Assembly: GCF_001661675.2 (NCBI RefSeq)
Contig: NZ_CP019602.1
Span: forward strand, 2,937,364 to 3,001,363
Source: Croceicoccus marinus
GTDB taxonomy: Bacteria; Pseudomonadota; Alphaproteobacteria; Sphingomonadales; Sphingomonadaceae
Reading direction: 5' to 3'
DNA: 64,000 bases
Shown piece by piece: positions 25,984 through 34,473 of the stretch. The notes under the pieces are model-generated. The model did not search any database, was not told the origin of the DNA, and saw only the letters and a program-made list of their open reading frames with translations. Every line of letters starts with the position of its first letter. The stretch's first letter is position 1. Made by a program: the position numbers and the translations under genes.

Positions 25984-27063
25984 TCAGCCCGTCCTGGCGG
26001 CTTCCTGGTTTTCGAATCGCTCGGTAAATCTCTTGCGGATCAGCGTGCGCGCCAGCGGCGCGGGCGCGGCCAGCACGGCCAGCACCCATCCGGCGACCAC
26101 CACCCGCTTCTTCAGCGGATCGAAGTTCTTGCGGAACACCGAACGGATCGCATCCATTCCCGCCGTGATCCGCCCGTCGCCCGGCAGCGGGTGGCTGGCA
26201 GGCTCCATGCGCAGGCTGGCGGCGCGCAATTGCAGCAGATGGCGGCTGCGGCGCAGGCTGTTGGGGCGCGGCAGTTCCACGCCCAGCCGCTCGCAGATGT
26301 CCTCGGCGCTTTTCTGGCGGCGCATGGCGCGCGCGACTTCGCGCCCGAAATTGTCCGACCTTGTGCCCAGGTTCGAATCGTTCGCGCCGTGCTGGCGGTA
26401 TTTCACCAGCGGCTGCACGATGGTCACGACGTCGCCCATCAGCGGCGCCAGCGCCAGGCAGGTCGAATCGGTCGCGTCGTCATGTTCCTCTCCGATCGGG
26501 AAGAACTGGTCGAGGAAGCGACGCGCATAGGCGTTGCCCGATCCGGGCGGGGTGGGATATTCGGTGGAATTGCGCGACCACGCGCTGATCTGCGCGGGTT
26601 CGGGCCGGAATGCGAAATTGGGGATGAGATCGCCGAACGGCCGGTCCTCGGCATCGATCAGCTGCATCTGGACCTGCACCTTGGTGACGGTGGGGCTCCA
26701 CGCGGCGGCGACCGCCCTGGCGAAACCGGGATCGAGCACGTCGTCGGCGTCGAGGAACACCACCACCTCGCCAGTGGCGTGGGCGAAGGCGGTATTGTTG
26801 GCGCTGCGCTGCCCGCCATTGTTCTGGTAGATCGCGGTGACCGAACCGGCGAAGCTGTCGATCACCTCGCACGAGTTGTCGGTCGATCCGTCGTCGACGA
26901 CGATCACTTCCACGTCCGGCCAGTCCAGCGCCAGCGCGCTTTCGATCGCGCGGCCCAGGAACCGGTCGTAATTATAGTTCGCGACCAGGACCGAGAAGCG
27001 CATCGGCGCCTGCGACGAGGTAGCGCCGGGACGTACGGTTTCGGTTTGCATTGCGACTGACAT
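25984..27063 (-). CDS. Family 2 glycosyltransferase
   Basis: A 359-residue GT-A transferase. The N-terminal FSVLVANYNYDRFLGRAIESAL and VIVVDDGSTDNS bind the nucleotide, and FLDADDVLDPGF supplies the metal-binding DxD. The C-terminal ~100 residues are basic with one hydrophobic stretch (VVVAGWVLAVLAAPAPLA), suggesting membrane contact. It is the first gene of the seven-gene minus-strand operon ending at 19.4 kb. Several in-frame Met codons occur in the first 21 residues, so the start is uncertain by up to 60 bases. Donor and acceptor are unknown. Confidence 0.88.
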   Translation of the reverse strand: MSVAMQTETVRPGATSSQAPMRFSVLVANYNYDRFLGRAIESALALDWPDVEVIVVDDGSTDNSCEVIDSFAGSVTAIYQNNGGQRSANNTAFAHATGEVVVFLDADDVLDPGFARAVAAAWSPTVTKVQVQMQLIDAEDRPFGDLIPNFAFRPEPAQISAWSRNSTEYPTPPGSGNAYARRFLDQFFPIGEEHDDATDSTCLALAPLMGDVVTIVQPLVKYRQHGANDSNLGTRSDNFGREVARAMRRQKSAEDICERLGVELPRPNSLRRSRHLLQLRAASLRMEPASHPLPGDGRITAGMDAIRSVFRKNFDPLKKRVVVAGWVLAVLAAPAPLARTLIRKRFTERFENQEAARTG

Positions 27064-27207
27064 GATGGTCCCAAGCCCCCTTTCGACCCGGTCTGCGTTT
27101 ACGGTTGGCGCCCTTCCGGCGGCCTCTATTGAGCCTGAGCGCGCCTTTGCCTCAAGCTCCCATCGGGGGGCTACTCCGAAGGGTCAGGGCAAGTTGCGAA
27201 CCGCTTC

Positions 27208-28080
27208 CTAAAGATCCAGAATGCGCAAAGGATCGGCCTTGCCGCGCAACATATCGCCGAATGCGCGCATATTACCCTTGAGCCGGCCGCGGCGGTCGAT
27301 GGTGTCTTCGGGGCGAATGCTCTTCGCCAGGTTCGCGGCGACGTTCTTGGCCATCAGCGTCCAGCCATGGGCCGCGCCGATCGTGCCCTTGCGCCGCAGA
27401 TAGACGATATTGGCGACCTGCGAATAGCCCAGCTTCAGCCCCGAGGTGCGCCCGCCGCGCGTGCCCATGTGAATTCCGGTGATCGCATTGGTACGCAGCA
27501 TGTAGCCGCGCCGGGCGAGCTGCTCGGTGAAATCGACATCCTCCTGCCAGCCGTAAAGGGGCAGGTTCTCGTCGAAGGACAGATCCTCGCACGCGCTCAT
27601 CCGGAAGGCCATGTTGCAGCCATAGAGCCAGCTGGTCTTCTCGTCAGGCTTGTCGGGGCGCGGCGCGCCCGCGTCCAGAATGGCCTCGGCCTCTTCATAG
27701 GTCAGCGCGCCGGTCTGCGCGCCGTCGGCGATCAGCCAGCCGGTCAGGCCGACGAGCTTCTCGTCCGCCTCGAACAATTGCTCCAGCCGTTCGAGGAAAT
27801 CGTGGGCGACCAGGAAATCGTCGTCGAAGAAGACTACCGCGTCGCTTTTCCCACGCAGCAGCGAGAGCGCGACATTGCGCTGGGCGCACAGGCCCTTCTT
27901 GGGCGAGACCACCGCCTGATCCGGGGGACATGCAATCCGGTCCAGCCCGGCGATATCCTCGGGCGCGGCGCCGACGATGACGATGCCGTCCGCCTTGCGC
28001 GTCTGGTGCCGGAAACGGTCGACCACCTTGCACAGCACGTCGGGCCGGCCGGTGGTGGCGATCGCGACATGGATACGCAT
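27208..28080 (-). CDS. Family 2 glycosyltransferase
   Basis: A 290-residue GT-A enzyme: MRIHVAIATTGRPDVL at the start, VSPKKGLCAQRNVAL, then the metal site VVFFDDDFLVAHDF. PLYGWQEDVDFTEQLARRGY is the usual acceptor-side ED-x-D region. It lies 144 bases upstream of the 27.1-kb operon on the same strand and may be transcribed alone. The chosen Met is where homology begins; a frame extending to 28146 adds unconvincing residues. Likely to add a sugar in surface glycan assembly. Confidence 0.87.
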   Translation of the reverse strand: MRIHVAIATTGRPDVLCKVVDRFRHQTRKADGIVIVGAAPEDIAGLDRIACPPDQAVVSPKKGLCAQRNVALSLLRGKSDAVVFFDDDFLVAHDFLERLEQLFEADEKLVGLTGWLIADGAQTGALTYEEAEAILDAGAPRPDKPDEKTSWLYGCNMAFRMSACEDLSFDENLPLYGWQEDVDFTEQLARRGYMLRTNAITGIHMGTRGGRTSGLKLGYSQVANIVYLRRKGTIGAAHGWTLMAKNVAANLAKSIRPEDTIDRRGRLKGNMRAFGDMLRGKADPLRILDL

Positions 28081-28230
28081 GGCTACATCTTCTCCGTTCC
28101 ATCGCGGCGCAGGAACCAGTGCCTGCCATGCGATGCGTTCGGCCATATCTAGGCCAGCGGCACGCGCGCCGCCATGGATAACAAGGTCGAACCTCCAAAG
28201 GGTTAAACAAAGGGTTAAGGCGCGCTCCTT

Positions 28231-28314
28231 GCGGGCAGTTGGGCGGGCAGTTGGGCGAGCAGTTGGGCGGGCAGGGTGGCGGGCAAGTGGGAGGGCAGGC
28301 CGGCGGGCAGGGCG
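28231..28314. repeat. Seven-unit 12-bp tandem repeat
   Basis: Seven consecutive 12-base units with consensus GCGGGCAGTTGG. The first two are identical and later ones drift (GCGAGCAGTTGG, GCGGGCAGGGTG, GCGGGCAAGTGG, GAGGGCAGGCCG, GCGGGCAGGGCG). It lies between the 27.2-kb glycosyltransferase gene and the broken glycosyltransferase gene, outside any supported coding region. Just upstream, AAAGGGTTAA occurs twice within 25 bases (28195-28219). The array is too short and too regular at 12 bases to be a CRISPR. Confidence 0.85.
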
Positions 28315-28345
28315 CGAACGCCCTGCGGCGCCGGCCGCCGGCGCG

Positions 28346-29395
28346 TCAGGCCAGTGCTCCCTCGAACTCGGCGGCGAAGCTGTCCCGGCTCAATCCGTCG
28401 AGGAAGCGGGACAGGCGCTCGGCATCCTCCATCAGCGCGGGATAGTTCATCACCCGGTCGACCTGCCGCGACAGATCGCTGCCGTCGGTAAGATAGCAGG
28501 TGATCCACGGGCCGACGTGCTCGCCGATCTCGCGGAACAGCGGAAGGTCGGCGCACAGCAGTGCGGTGCCGTGTTCGAGCACCTTGACCGCCATGCCGGA
28601 GTTCCAGCACACGGTATAGGGCAGCACGACCGCGGCGGAGTCGGCGATGATGACGTCCAACTAGTCATGGCCGGGGCGGCGGTCGTCCCAGTCGATCGTG
28701 CACCCCGCCGCGCGCGCCTGGTCGATCCGCGACCGGATCGCCGCCGCATGCTGGGGATCGTCGCAGTGGTCGATGATCTCAAGCGGGGTCTGCACCCGCT
28801 GCGCCGCGTAGAGCGCGAGAAAGCGGTCGAGCCCCTTGTATTCGCGGATGTCGCCGACGAACCGCAGCGCCGGCCTTGCGGGCTGGCCGGTCGGAGGCCG
28901 CTAGTGTCCCGCTACGCGAAAATGCGGGTGGAAGAGCGTCGGGTGGTCGGGGCGGGCGAGGCGGGGGAACATCCGCGCGAACGCCTCGCGGGAGGAGGCG
29001 GAGAGGAACACGTACTGGTCGGTCAGCGCCGCGCTGAGCGCCCGGTTGATCCGGCGCAGCAGGCGGCGGCGGCGGCGCAGTTCGTCTACGTCGTGCACGA
29101 TCCGCACGATGCGCGCGCCCCGCAGTTTCAGGAAGCACAGCAGCCCGAAGAACATGCCGGTGCGCGCCCATGCAAGCGGCAGGGCATGCGTGGTCGAGAA
29201 ATGATCGGGTCAGTGAATGATCACCGCATCGTAAGCAGTACGCAAGTACTTGGCCGGTTCGTTGTCGTCGACCCGCCAGCCCCTGCTCTCGACCCTGTCG
29301 GCCAATAGTCCGGGGAACGGTTCAGTCTCGACATTCCACGCGAGGGGATGATCAGTGCTTTCCGATCTTTCATGATAAATACCCCCCCGTGCCAT
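28346..29395 (-). pseudogene. Glycosyltransferase family 4-like gene interrupted by three in-frame stops
   Basis: One reading frame of 350 codons encodes a GT4-like protein end to end but contains three stops: TGA at 29210-29212, TAG at 28901-28903 and TAG at 28661-28663. Homology continues on each side without a shift: DAVIIH-stop-PDHFSTTH; RVAGH-stop-RPPTGQ with LRFVGDIREYKGLDRF after it; and GHD-stop-LDVIIADSAAVVLPY. Family consensus suggests these were Trp (HWPDHF), Tyr (GHY) and Glu/other. The total length suits a GumI-like or mannosyltransferase-type enzyme, though the specificity is a guess. No full-length product is expected without readthrough. Confidence 0.82.
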
Positions 29396-29661
29396 GCATA
29401 AGTAATCGGATATTGTGAATACTTATCCTTCCCACGAACTGTCGTTAAGGCCTGCGGTTTGTCCGCAGTGCAGGCAACAAATGTATCGAGGTATGTTCGG
29501 GAATCGGGCTATTATCGGCCCCCGTTAACCATGATATAAATTACCCGTCTGGCGAGCAATTGGCCAATTGGAGGTATTCTAGGAATCGACATGGCTGCCA
29601 TGGCAGAGTGTTGTTAATCGTCGATCCGACACGCGGACATTCACACGCAAACATTCCAGGC
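29396..29661. promoter_or_regulatory. AT-rich divergent promoter region
   Basis: 266 bases noticeably richer in A/T than the surroundings, between the broken glycosyltransferase gene and the DUF6473 gene. It contains the perfect 14-base palindrome CAATTGGCCAATTG at 29557-29570 and TATAAATTA-like stretches near 29535. No gene is supported. Probably holds outward promoters for both flanking units; the palindrome is a candidate operator. Confidence 0.45.
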
Positions 29662-30657
29662 ATGGATCGTGCCACTGAAGCGGGGGGCGGCCGCACGATG
29701 GGCGGAGAGCATCTGTCGGGTTACCAGGCGCGCGACTACGCGGTCGTCGATTATTACATTGATCGTGACGCTCGCACCGGCCTGTCGTTTCGCGGGCCGG
29801 AGCCCTCAGTGGACGAGGGCAATTACGTCGCCTGCCCGGGCGCGGCGCAGGCCTTCGGCTGTTTCTGCGACGATGCGTTCCCCGACCTGCTGGCCGAGCG
29901 GCTGGACGTCCACTTCGTCAACCTGGGCTATGGCGGCGCGGGTCCGGCGTTCTTCCTGCGCTATCCGCAACTGATCGAGTTCGCCAACCGGGGCCGGGCG
30001 GTGATCCTGCAGGTGACGTCGGGGCGCAGCGAGAGCAATTCGGTCTATGACAGCGGGGGCCTGGAATATGTCACCCGCCGCGCGGACGGGCAGCGCATGT
30101 CGGCGCAGCAGGCCTGGGCCGAACTGCTGGCCGCAGAGCCGCCGCCCGCGGCGATGCCTCGCCCGCTTGCCAAGGCATGGCGCATGTTCGTCGGCCCGCC
30201 CCATGCGCGCAAGGTGCTGGCCGAGACGCGCGCCAACCGGATCGCGCACAACCGCGAGCTGATGGAGCGGATCACCGTGCCGGTCGTCTATCTCTATTTT
30301 TCGCGCCGCGCGCCCGCATGGCATTCCACCGGCCGATTCGCCTGGTGGTGGCAGCGCTATGACAGGGAGAATGCGCTGTTCGGCGATTATCCGCAGCTGG
30401 TGAACCAGCGCATGCTGGACGCCACCAGGGGCGCGGCGGACGATTACGTCCATTGCCATTCGCGCCGGGGTTCGCCCCAGCCGCTGATTGACCGCTTTAC
30501 CGGACAGCCCGCCCGCATCGACAACAGCGCCGACCGCAAGGACCTGGCGGCGGGCACCTATTCGCAGAACGACTACTATCCCTCGCCCGAGATGCATTTG
30601 GATGCCGCGGACTTGCTGGAACCGGTGCTGCGCCGCCATCTGGGGGCGGCGGCATGA
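29662..30657 (+). CDS. DUF6473 family protein
   Basis: About 331 residues. YQARDYAVVDYYIDRDARTGLSFRGPEP, CPGAAQAFGCF, HFVNLGYGGAGPAFFL, LQVTSGRSESNS and the C-terminal YYPSPEMHLDAADLL match the DUF6473 pattern I know from alphaproteobacterial polysaccharide loci. Function is not established; the G-N-x-G-like and Ser-rich segments recall SGNH-type folds, but I cannot identify a triad with confidence. It overlaps the sulfotransferase gene by 4 bases (ATGA), so the two work together. Starts at 29560, 29662 or 29698 are possible; family similarity begins just after 29698. Confidence 0.7.
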   Translation: MDRATEAGGGRTMGGEHLSGYQARDYAVVDYYIDRDARTGLSFRGPEPSVDEGNYVACPGAAQAFGCFCDDAFPDLLAERLDVHFVNLGYGGAGPAFFLRYPQLIEFANRGRAVILQVTSGRSESNSVYDSGGLEYVTRRADGQRMSAQQAWAELLAAEPPPAAMPRPLAKAWRMFVGPPHARKVLAETRANRIAHNRELMERITVPVVYLYFSRRAPAWHSTGRFAWWWQRYDRENALFGDYPQLVNQRMLDATRGAADDYVHCHSRRGSPQPLIDRFTGQPARIDNSADRKDLAAGTYSQNDYYPSPEMHLDAADLLEPVLRRHLGAAA

Positions 30658-31631
30658 CGGCCGGCGACATGATCGAGCCTGTCCCCGTGGCCGAGACCGG
30701 AACCGGTTCGCGCCGACCCATCATCGTGACCGGCTGCCCCCGGTCGGGCACCACTTTCGTCGGCAAGGTGATCGGCCAGTCGCCCGAGGTGTTCTATATC
30801 TACGAGCCCTTCAACGACGAGGCGCCGCATCATCTGAGCCTGCCCGAACGCTTCATCGCGCTGGATTCGGAAAACGGGGCGGCGCACCGCGCGGCCATCG
30901 ACGAGCTGATGGCGCTGGGCCGCCCGGTCACGCGCTGGGGCAAGGCGCTGCGCGGCGCGGTGGAGTGCCGGGCGGGCGAACCCGACCTGGCGGGCAGGCT
31001 GGCGGCCCGCGCGCTGGCCTATCGGCGCGAAAGCTTCGGCAAGGCGAAGCGGGTGTGCATCAAGGACCCGCTGGCGTTCTTCGCCGCCGAATGGCTGGCC
31101 GATACCTATGATTCGCAGGTGGTCGTGATGCTGCGCCATCCCGGCGGCGTGATTTCCAGCTATCTCGCGCTCGACTGGCCGTCCGAGATGCGGGCGATCG
31201 CGGGCTGCGACATCCCGATCGCCGACCGCGAACTTGCGCGCGAGGTGGCCGACTTCCGCCCCGACGACCATTCCGCGCTCGACGGATTGCTGCTGCAATG
31301 GCGGCTGTTCACCCGCGCCACGCTTGAGCTGAAGCAGCGGCGGCCCGACTGGATATTCTTGGTCCACGACCGGCTCTGCCTTGAGCCCGAGCGGTATATG
31401 CGCGATGTGTTCGCACGATTGGACCTGTCGTTCAGCGACGAGATCGCTGGCCGGCTGAGGCGCGACACCACCGCATCCGCGCCCTCGGCGGGCGAACATG
31501 TACAGCATCGCCACAGCCGCGACAGCCGCGCGCTGGTCGAGGAATGGCGCGAACGGCTGGATCGGGCGGTAGCGGATCGTATCATGCGCGAGACGGGCGA
31601 ATTGTGGGAAGAAGCGCTCGCCGCGCTGTGA
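30654..31631 (+). CDS. PAPS-dependent sulfotransferase
   Basis: A 325-residue sulfotransferase-family protein. The 5'-phosphosulfate loop is TGCPRSGTTFVGKVI (Cys28-Thr34), followed by VFYIYEPFND, then VCIKDPLAFFAAEWL and the 3'-phosphate site VVVMLRHPGGVISSYLAL. Such enzymes transfer sulfate from PAPS to a carbohydrate or other hydroxyl. Start overlaps the DUF6473 stop by 4 bases. A stem-loop lies just after the stop. Sulfation of an exported glycan is the simplest reading, based on the surrounding glycosyltransferases. Confidence 0.85.
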   Translation: MTAGDMIEPVPVAETGTGSRRPIIVTGCPRSGTTFVGKVIGQSPEVFYIYEPFNDEAPHHLSLPERFIALDSENGAAHRAAIDELMALGRPVTRWGKALRGAVECRAGEPDLAGRLAARALAYRRESFGKAKRVCIKDPLAFFAAEWLADTYDSQVVVMLRHPGGVISSYLALDWPSEMRAIAGCDIPIADRELAREVADFRPDDHSALDGLLLQWRLFTRATLELKQRRPDWIFLVHDRLCLEPERYMRDVFARLDLSFSDEIAGRLRRDTTASAPSAGEHVQHRHSRDSRALVEEWRERLDRAVADRIMRETGELWEEALAAL

Positions 31632-31649
31632 AGGTGCCGGCAAGGCAGG

Positions 31650-31679
31650 CCGGGGCGCAAGGCAAGCCCCGGTTTAAAC
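31650..31679 (+). terminator. Stem-loop after the sulfotransferase gene
   Basis: CCGGGGC (31650-31656) pairs perfectly with GCCCCGG (31666-31672) around a 9-base loop and is followed by TTTAAAC. The T run is short, so it is a fair but not perfect intrinsic terminator. Confidence 0.5.
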
Positions 31680-31806
31680 TTGATTAAAACCTCGCCCGGC
31701 GGGACCATCTGGGGGCGAGTCGTTCGTAGCGGGTACGGCAGGTGCGGGGGCACTCCGCGAAAGCGGAAAATCGCATCGGCCGGCCAGACATGGGGGCAGG
31801 CAAGTC

Positions 31807-32856
31807 ATGGACGAGACTTTTATGAATGCGGTGGATGCCGCAAGCCGCGATCACCGGATCATCGCGATCTGCGTATGCAGGAACGAATATACGAGGATGC
31901 AGTCGTGGCTGGCGCATTACCGCGCGATCGGGGTCGGTTGCTTCGCGGTGATCGACAACGGGTCGGACGACGGGACCTATGAATTCCTGGACGCGCAGCC
32001 GGACGTGATCCTGACGCGCACCACTGCCAGCTATGCCGAATCCAAATTCGGCATTCGCTGGGTCGATGCGGTGCGCGCAAGGATCAGCAACAGGATCTGG
32101 CTGCTCCATACCGATGCGGACGAGCAGATCATCTATCGCGGCTGGCCCGAACGCCCGCTGACCGACCTGGTCAGGGAAGCCGAGAGCGACGGCGCCAACA
32201 CGATCTTCTCGTTCATGCTGGACATGTATCCCGAGGGCCCGATGGAGGAGGGGCAGCCGCTTACCGGCCACGACCTTGCCGAGGCCGCGCCCCTGTTCGA
32301 CAGCGACTATCATTTCCGCCTGCGCCCGGTGAAGCCATGGCGCGGCCCCGACGGCTGGGTCGAGGTCGTCGGCGGTCCGCGCGTGCGGCTGATGTCCAGC
32401 GTCCGCCGCGAGGCGCGCAGCAACTGGCGCACCTATTGGCTGCGCGGGCAGAGCGACCGCGTGCTGCCGCGCATGCCGCGCCGCTTCCTGCCGCTGGCGC
32501 TGCGCGCGCTGCCGACGCAGATGCCGGTGCTGGCGAAATATCCGCTGGTGCAGACGCAGACCAAGGTATCCTATCACCATTGCCACGCGGTCGGGAACGC
32601 CGACGTCTTCCGCGAAAGCACGGTGCTGCTGCACTTCAAGTTCCTGGCCGATTTCGCCGACCGCGTCCGCCGCGAGGTCGAGCGGGGCGAGCATTACAAC
32701 GGCGGGGCGGAATATGTGCGCTATGCCGACATGATCCGCCGCCACAAGGGCATGGACCTGCGCTATCCGGGCAGTGCGCGGTTCCAGGGGTCCGACCAGC
32801 TGATCGAGATGGGGCTGATCCGCGACGTCAGCGATTTTGGCGCCTATCCGTTCTAA
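31807..32856 (+). CDS. Family 2 glycosyltransferase (Glyco_tranf_2_4 type)
   Basis: A 349-residue protein. IIAICVCRNEYTRMQSWLAHYRAIGVGCFAVIDNGSDDGTYEFL and LLHTDADEQI show the GT2_4 fold with a DAD metal motif. FSFMLDMYPEGP, RLRPVKPWRG and the late HHCHAV and LLHFKFL segments are usual for this subgroup, which is common in alphaproteobacterial capsule loci. A GGGGGCAGG site precedes the ATG. It has its own AT-rich leader after the sulfotransferase terminator. Donor and acceptor are unknown. Confidence 0.85.
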   Translation: MDETFMNAVDAASRDHRIIAICVCRNEYTRMQSWLAHYRAIGVGCFAVIDNGSDDGTYEFLDAQPDVILTRTTASYAESKFGIRWVDAVRARISNRIWLLHTDADEQIIYRGWPERPLTDLVREAESDGANTIFSFMLDMYPEGPMEEGQPLTGHDLAEAAPLFDSDYHFRLRPVKPWRGPDGWVEVVGGPRVRLMSSVRREARSNWRTYWLRGQSDRVLPRMPRRFLPLALRALPTQMPVLAKYPLVQTQTKVSYHHCHAVGNADVFRESTVLLHFKFLADFADRVRREVERGEHYNGGAEYVRYADMIRRHKGMDLRYPGSARFQGSDQLIEMGLIRDVSDFGAYPF

Positions 32857-32990
32857 GCGGCGCCCGATCTGACCGACAGGAGTAATCCCGGAGCGGCGGG
32901 CGGTAATGCCGAAGATTCACGCATTGCCAAGCTTCGGCTGGTATGAAGGGGCGTTGAATCGACGATCCCGTTGCGAAAGAAGCCAAAAGC

Positions 32991-34013
32991 ATGACCCAGT
33001 TCCCCGTTCTCGTCACCGGCGGTGCCGGTTATATCGGAAGCCACGCGGTGCTGGCGCTGCGCGATCGCGGCTGGCCGGTGGTGGTGCTCGACGATCTGTC
33101 GACGGGTTTTCGCTGGGCGGTGCCGGACGACGTGCCGTTCCATCACGGCGACGTGGCCGACGGCGATCTGGTGAAGCGCATCCTGGCCGAGCACGACATC
33201 GGCGCGATCATGCATTTCGCCGGATCGATCATCGTCCCCGAATCGGTCGAGAATCCGCTGAAATACTATGACAACAACACGGGCAAGAGCCGGGCGATGA
33301 TCCAGTCCGCGGTCGAGGCGGGGGTTCCGCATTTCATCTTCTCCTCCACCGCCAGCGTCTATGGCGAGGCGGAGGCGAAGCCCTTGTCCGAGGACGATCC
33401 GATCCAGCCCTTCAATCCCTACGCGATGTCGAAGGCCATGACCGAACGGGTGCTGGCCGACATGGCGAAGGCGCATCCGATGAACTATTGCGTGCTGCGC
33501 TATTTCAACGTCGCGGGCGCCGATCCGCAGGCGCGCAGCGGGCAGTCCGGCGTGGGATCGACCCATCTGATCAAGGTCGCGCTGGAAGCCGCGCTGGGCA
33601 AGCGCAGCGAGGTGGCGGTATTCGGGCTCGACTATCCGACTCGCGACGGGACCGGTATCCGCGACTATATCCATGTCAGCGACCTGGCCGCCGCGCATGT
33701 CCACGCGCTCGAGGCTCTGGCGGCTCAGCCGGAGCGCAACCTCACCATGAATGTTGGCTATGCCAAGGGATTCTCGGTGCTGGAAGTGCTGGATGCGGTC
33801 GACCGCGTAGTGGGCAAACCGGTCCCGCGCCGCATGGAGGGGCGCCGCGCGGGCGACGTGCCGGCGCTGCTGGCGGACAATACGCGCCTGCTGGCCACCA
33901 CCCCCTGGCAGCCCGAGCATGACGATCTGGAACAGATCATCGCCGATGCCCTGCGCTGGGAGACCAAGCTGCAGGCCATGCGCGAGGATGAGAAGGCGCG
34001 CGAGAACGCCTGA
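32991..34013 (+). CDS. galE: UDP-glucose 4-epimerase
   Basis: A 340-residue extended SDR: the NAD loop GGAGYIGSHAVLAL is at ~9-22, then HFAGSIIVPESVENPLKYYDNN, catalytic Ser in SSTASVYG and Tyr-x3-Lys in NPYAMSKAMTE. RYFNVAGADP and GTGIRDYIHVSDLA are diagnostic of GalE. It interconverts UDP-glucose and UDP-galactose, feeding the neighbouring glycosyltransferases. Last gene of the glycan region. Confidence 0.93.
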   Translation: MTQFPVLVTGGAGYIGSHAVLALRDRGWPVVVLDDLSTGFRWAVPDDVPFHHGDVADGDLVKRILAEHDIGAIMHFAGSIIVPESVENPLKYYDNNTGKSRAMIQSAVEAGVPHFIFSSTASVYGEAEAKPLSEDDPIQPFNPYAMSKAMTERVLADMAKAHPMNYCVLRYFNVAGADPQARSGQSGVGSTHLIKVALEAALGKRSEVAVFGLDYPTRDGTGIRDYIHVSDLAAAHVHALEALAAQPERNLTMNVGYAKGFSVLEVLDAVDRVVGKPVPRRMEGRRAGDVPALLADNTRLLATTPWQPEHDDLEQIIADALRWETKLQAMREDEKARENA

Positions 34014-34062
34014 TTCGCGCCGTGCGGGCGGCGCGCTGGCGGCACCGGGCGGCTTTACGCGC

Positions 34063-34091
34063 TTGACTCTGCAGGCCGCCGCCCGTAACGG
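34063..34091 (+). promoter_or_regulatory. Sigma-70-type promoter of rpmJ
   Basis: TTGACT (34063-34068) and TAACGG (34086-34091) are separated by 17 bases, upstream of rpmJ. The -35 is nearly consensus and the -10 is weak. It implies an untranslated leader of about 70 bases. Confidence 0.5.
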
Positions 34092-34169
34092 GCCAGCCTT
34101 GATTTTCGCCCGCCCGCGCCCATTTCGCGCAGCTGGCGGGGCACACACGCTTATACCGGATTAAGACCC

Positions 34170-34295
34170 ATGAAGATTCGCAACAGCCTCAAGTCGCTGA
34201 AGAACCGTCATCGCGACAACCGCGTGATCCGTCGCCGCGGTCGCACCTATGTGATCAACAAGACGGTGCGCAAGTTCAAGGCCCGCCAGGGCTGA
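34170..34295 (+). CDS. rpmJ: 50S ribosomal protein L36
   Basis: A 41-residue, very basic protein: [18 protein letters not shown], then [23 protein letters not shown]. This is the longer L36 type found in alphaproteobacteria, without the four zinc ligands of the 37-residue type. It binds 23S rRNA in the large subunit. It stands alone with its own promoter, outside any ribosomal operon. Confidence 0.95.
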   Translation: MKIRNSLKSLKNRHRDNRVIRRRGRTYVINKTVRKFKARQG

Positions 34296-34473
34296 CGACA
34301 GGCGGTCATTCCGTCTGGGATGGCTGCGGACGGTCACGCGCCGCGCTTCCGGTGCCCACGACCAGCAGGTCACCCATGTTTCGATGGGTCGGGGGCTCTG
34401 GTTCTCGCGCGCAGCCGTTCTCGCGCCGTACGGACGAAATGCCGACCTATCGCTGCCTGGGCCATTGTCCCCG

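Noticed and set aside
28231-28314. Possible CRISPR array
   Set aside because: The units are 12 bases, contiguous, without spacers, and no cas genes are present.
28215-28610. A minus-strand frame ending in LPAQ repeats
   Set aside because: It lies in another frame than the glycosyltransferase homology, and its repeats come from the 12-bp array. No domain is recognisable.
28346-29395. Programmed stop-codon recoding (pyrrolysine or selenocysteine)
   Set aside because: Both TGA and TAG occur, at positions where the family has different residues. No recoding machinery or SECIS-like element is visible. Nonsense mutation is simpler.
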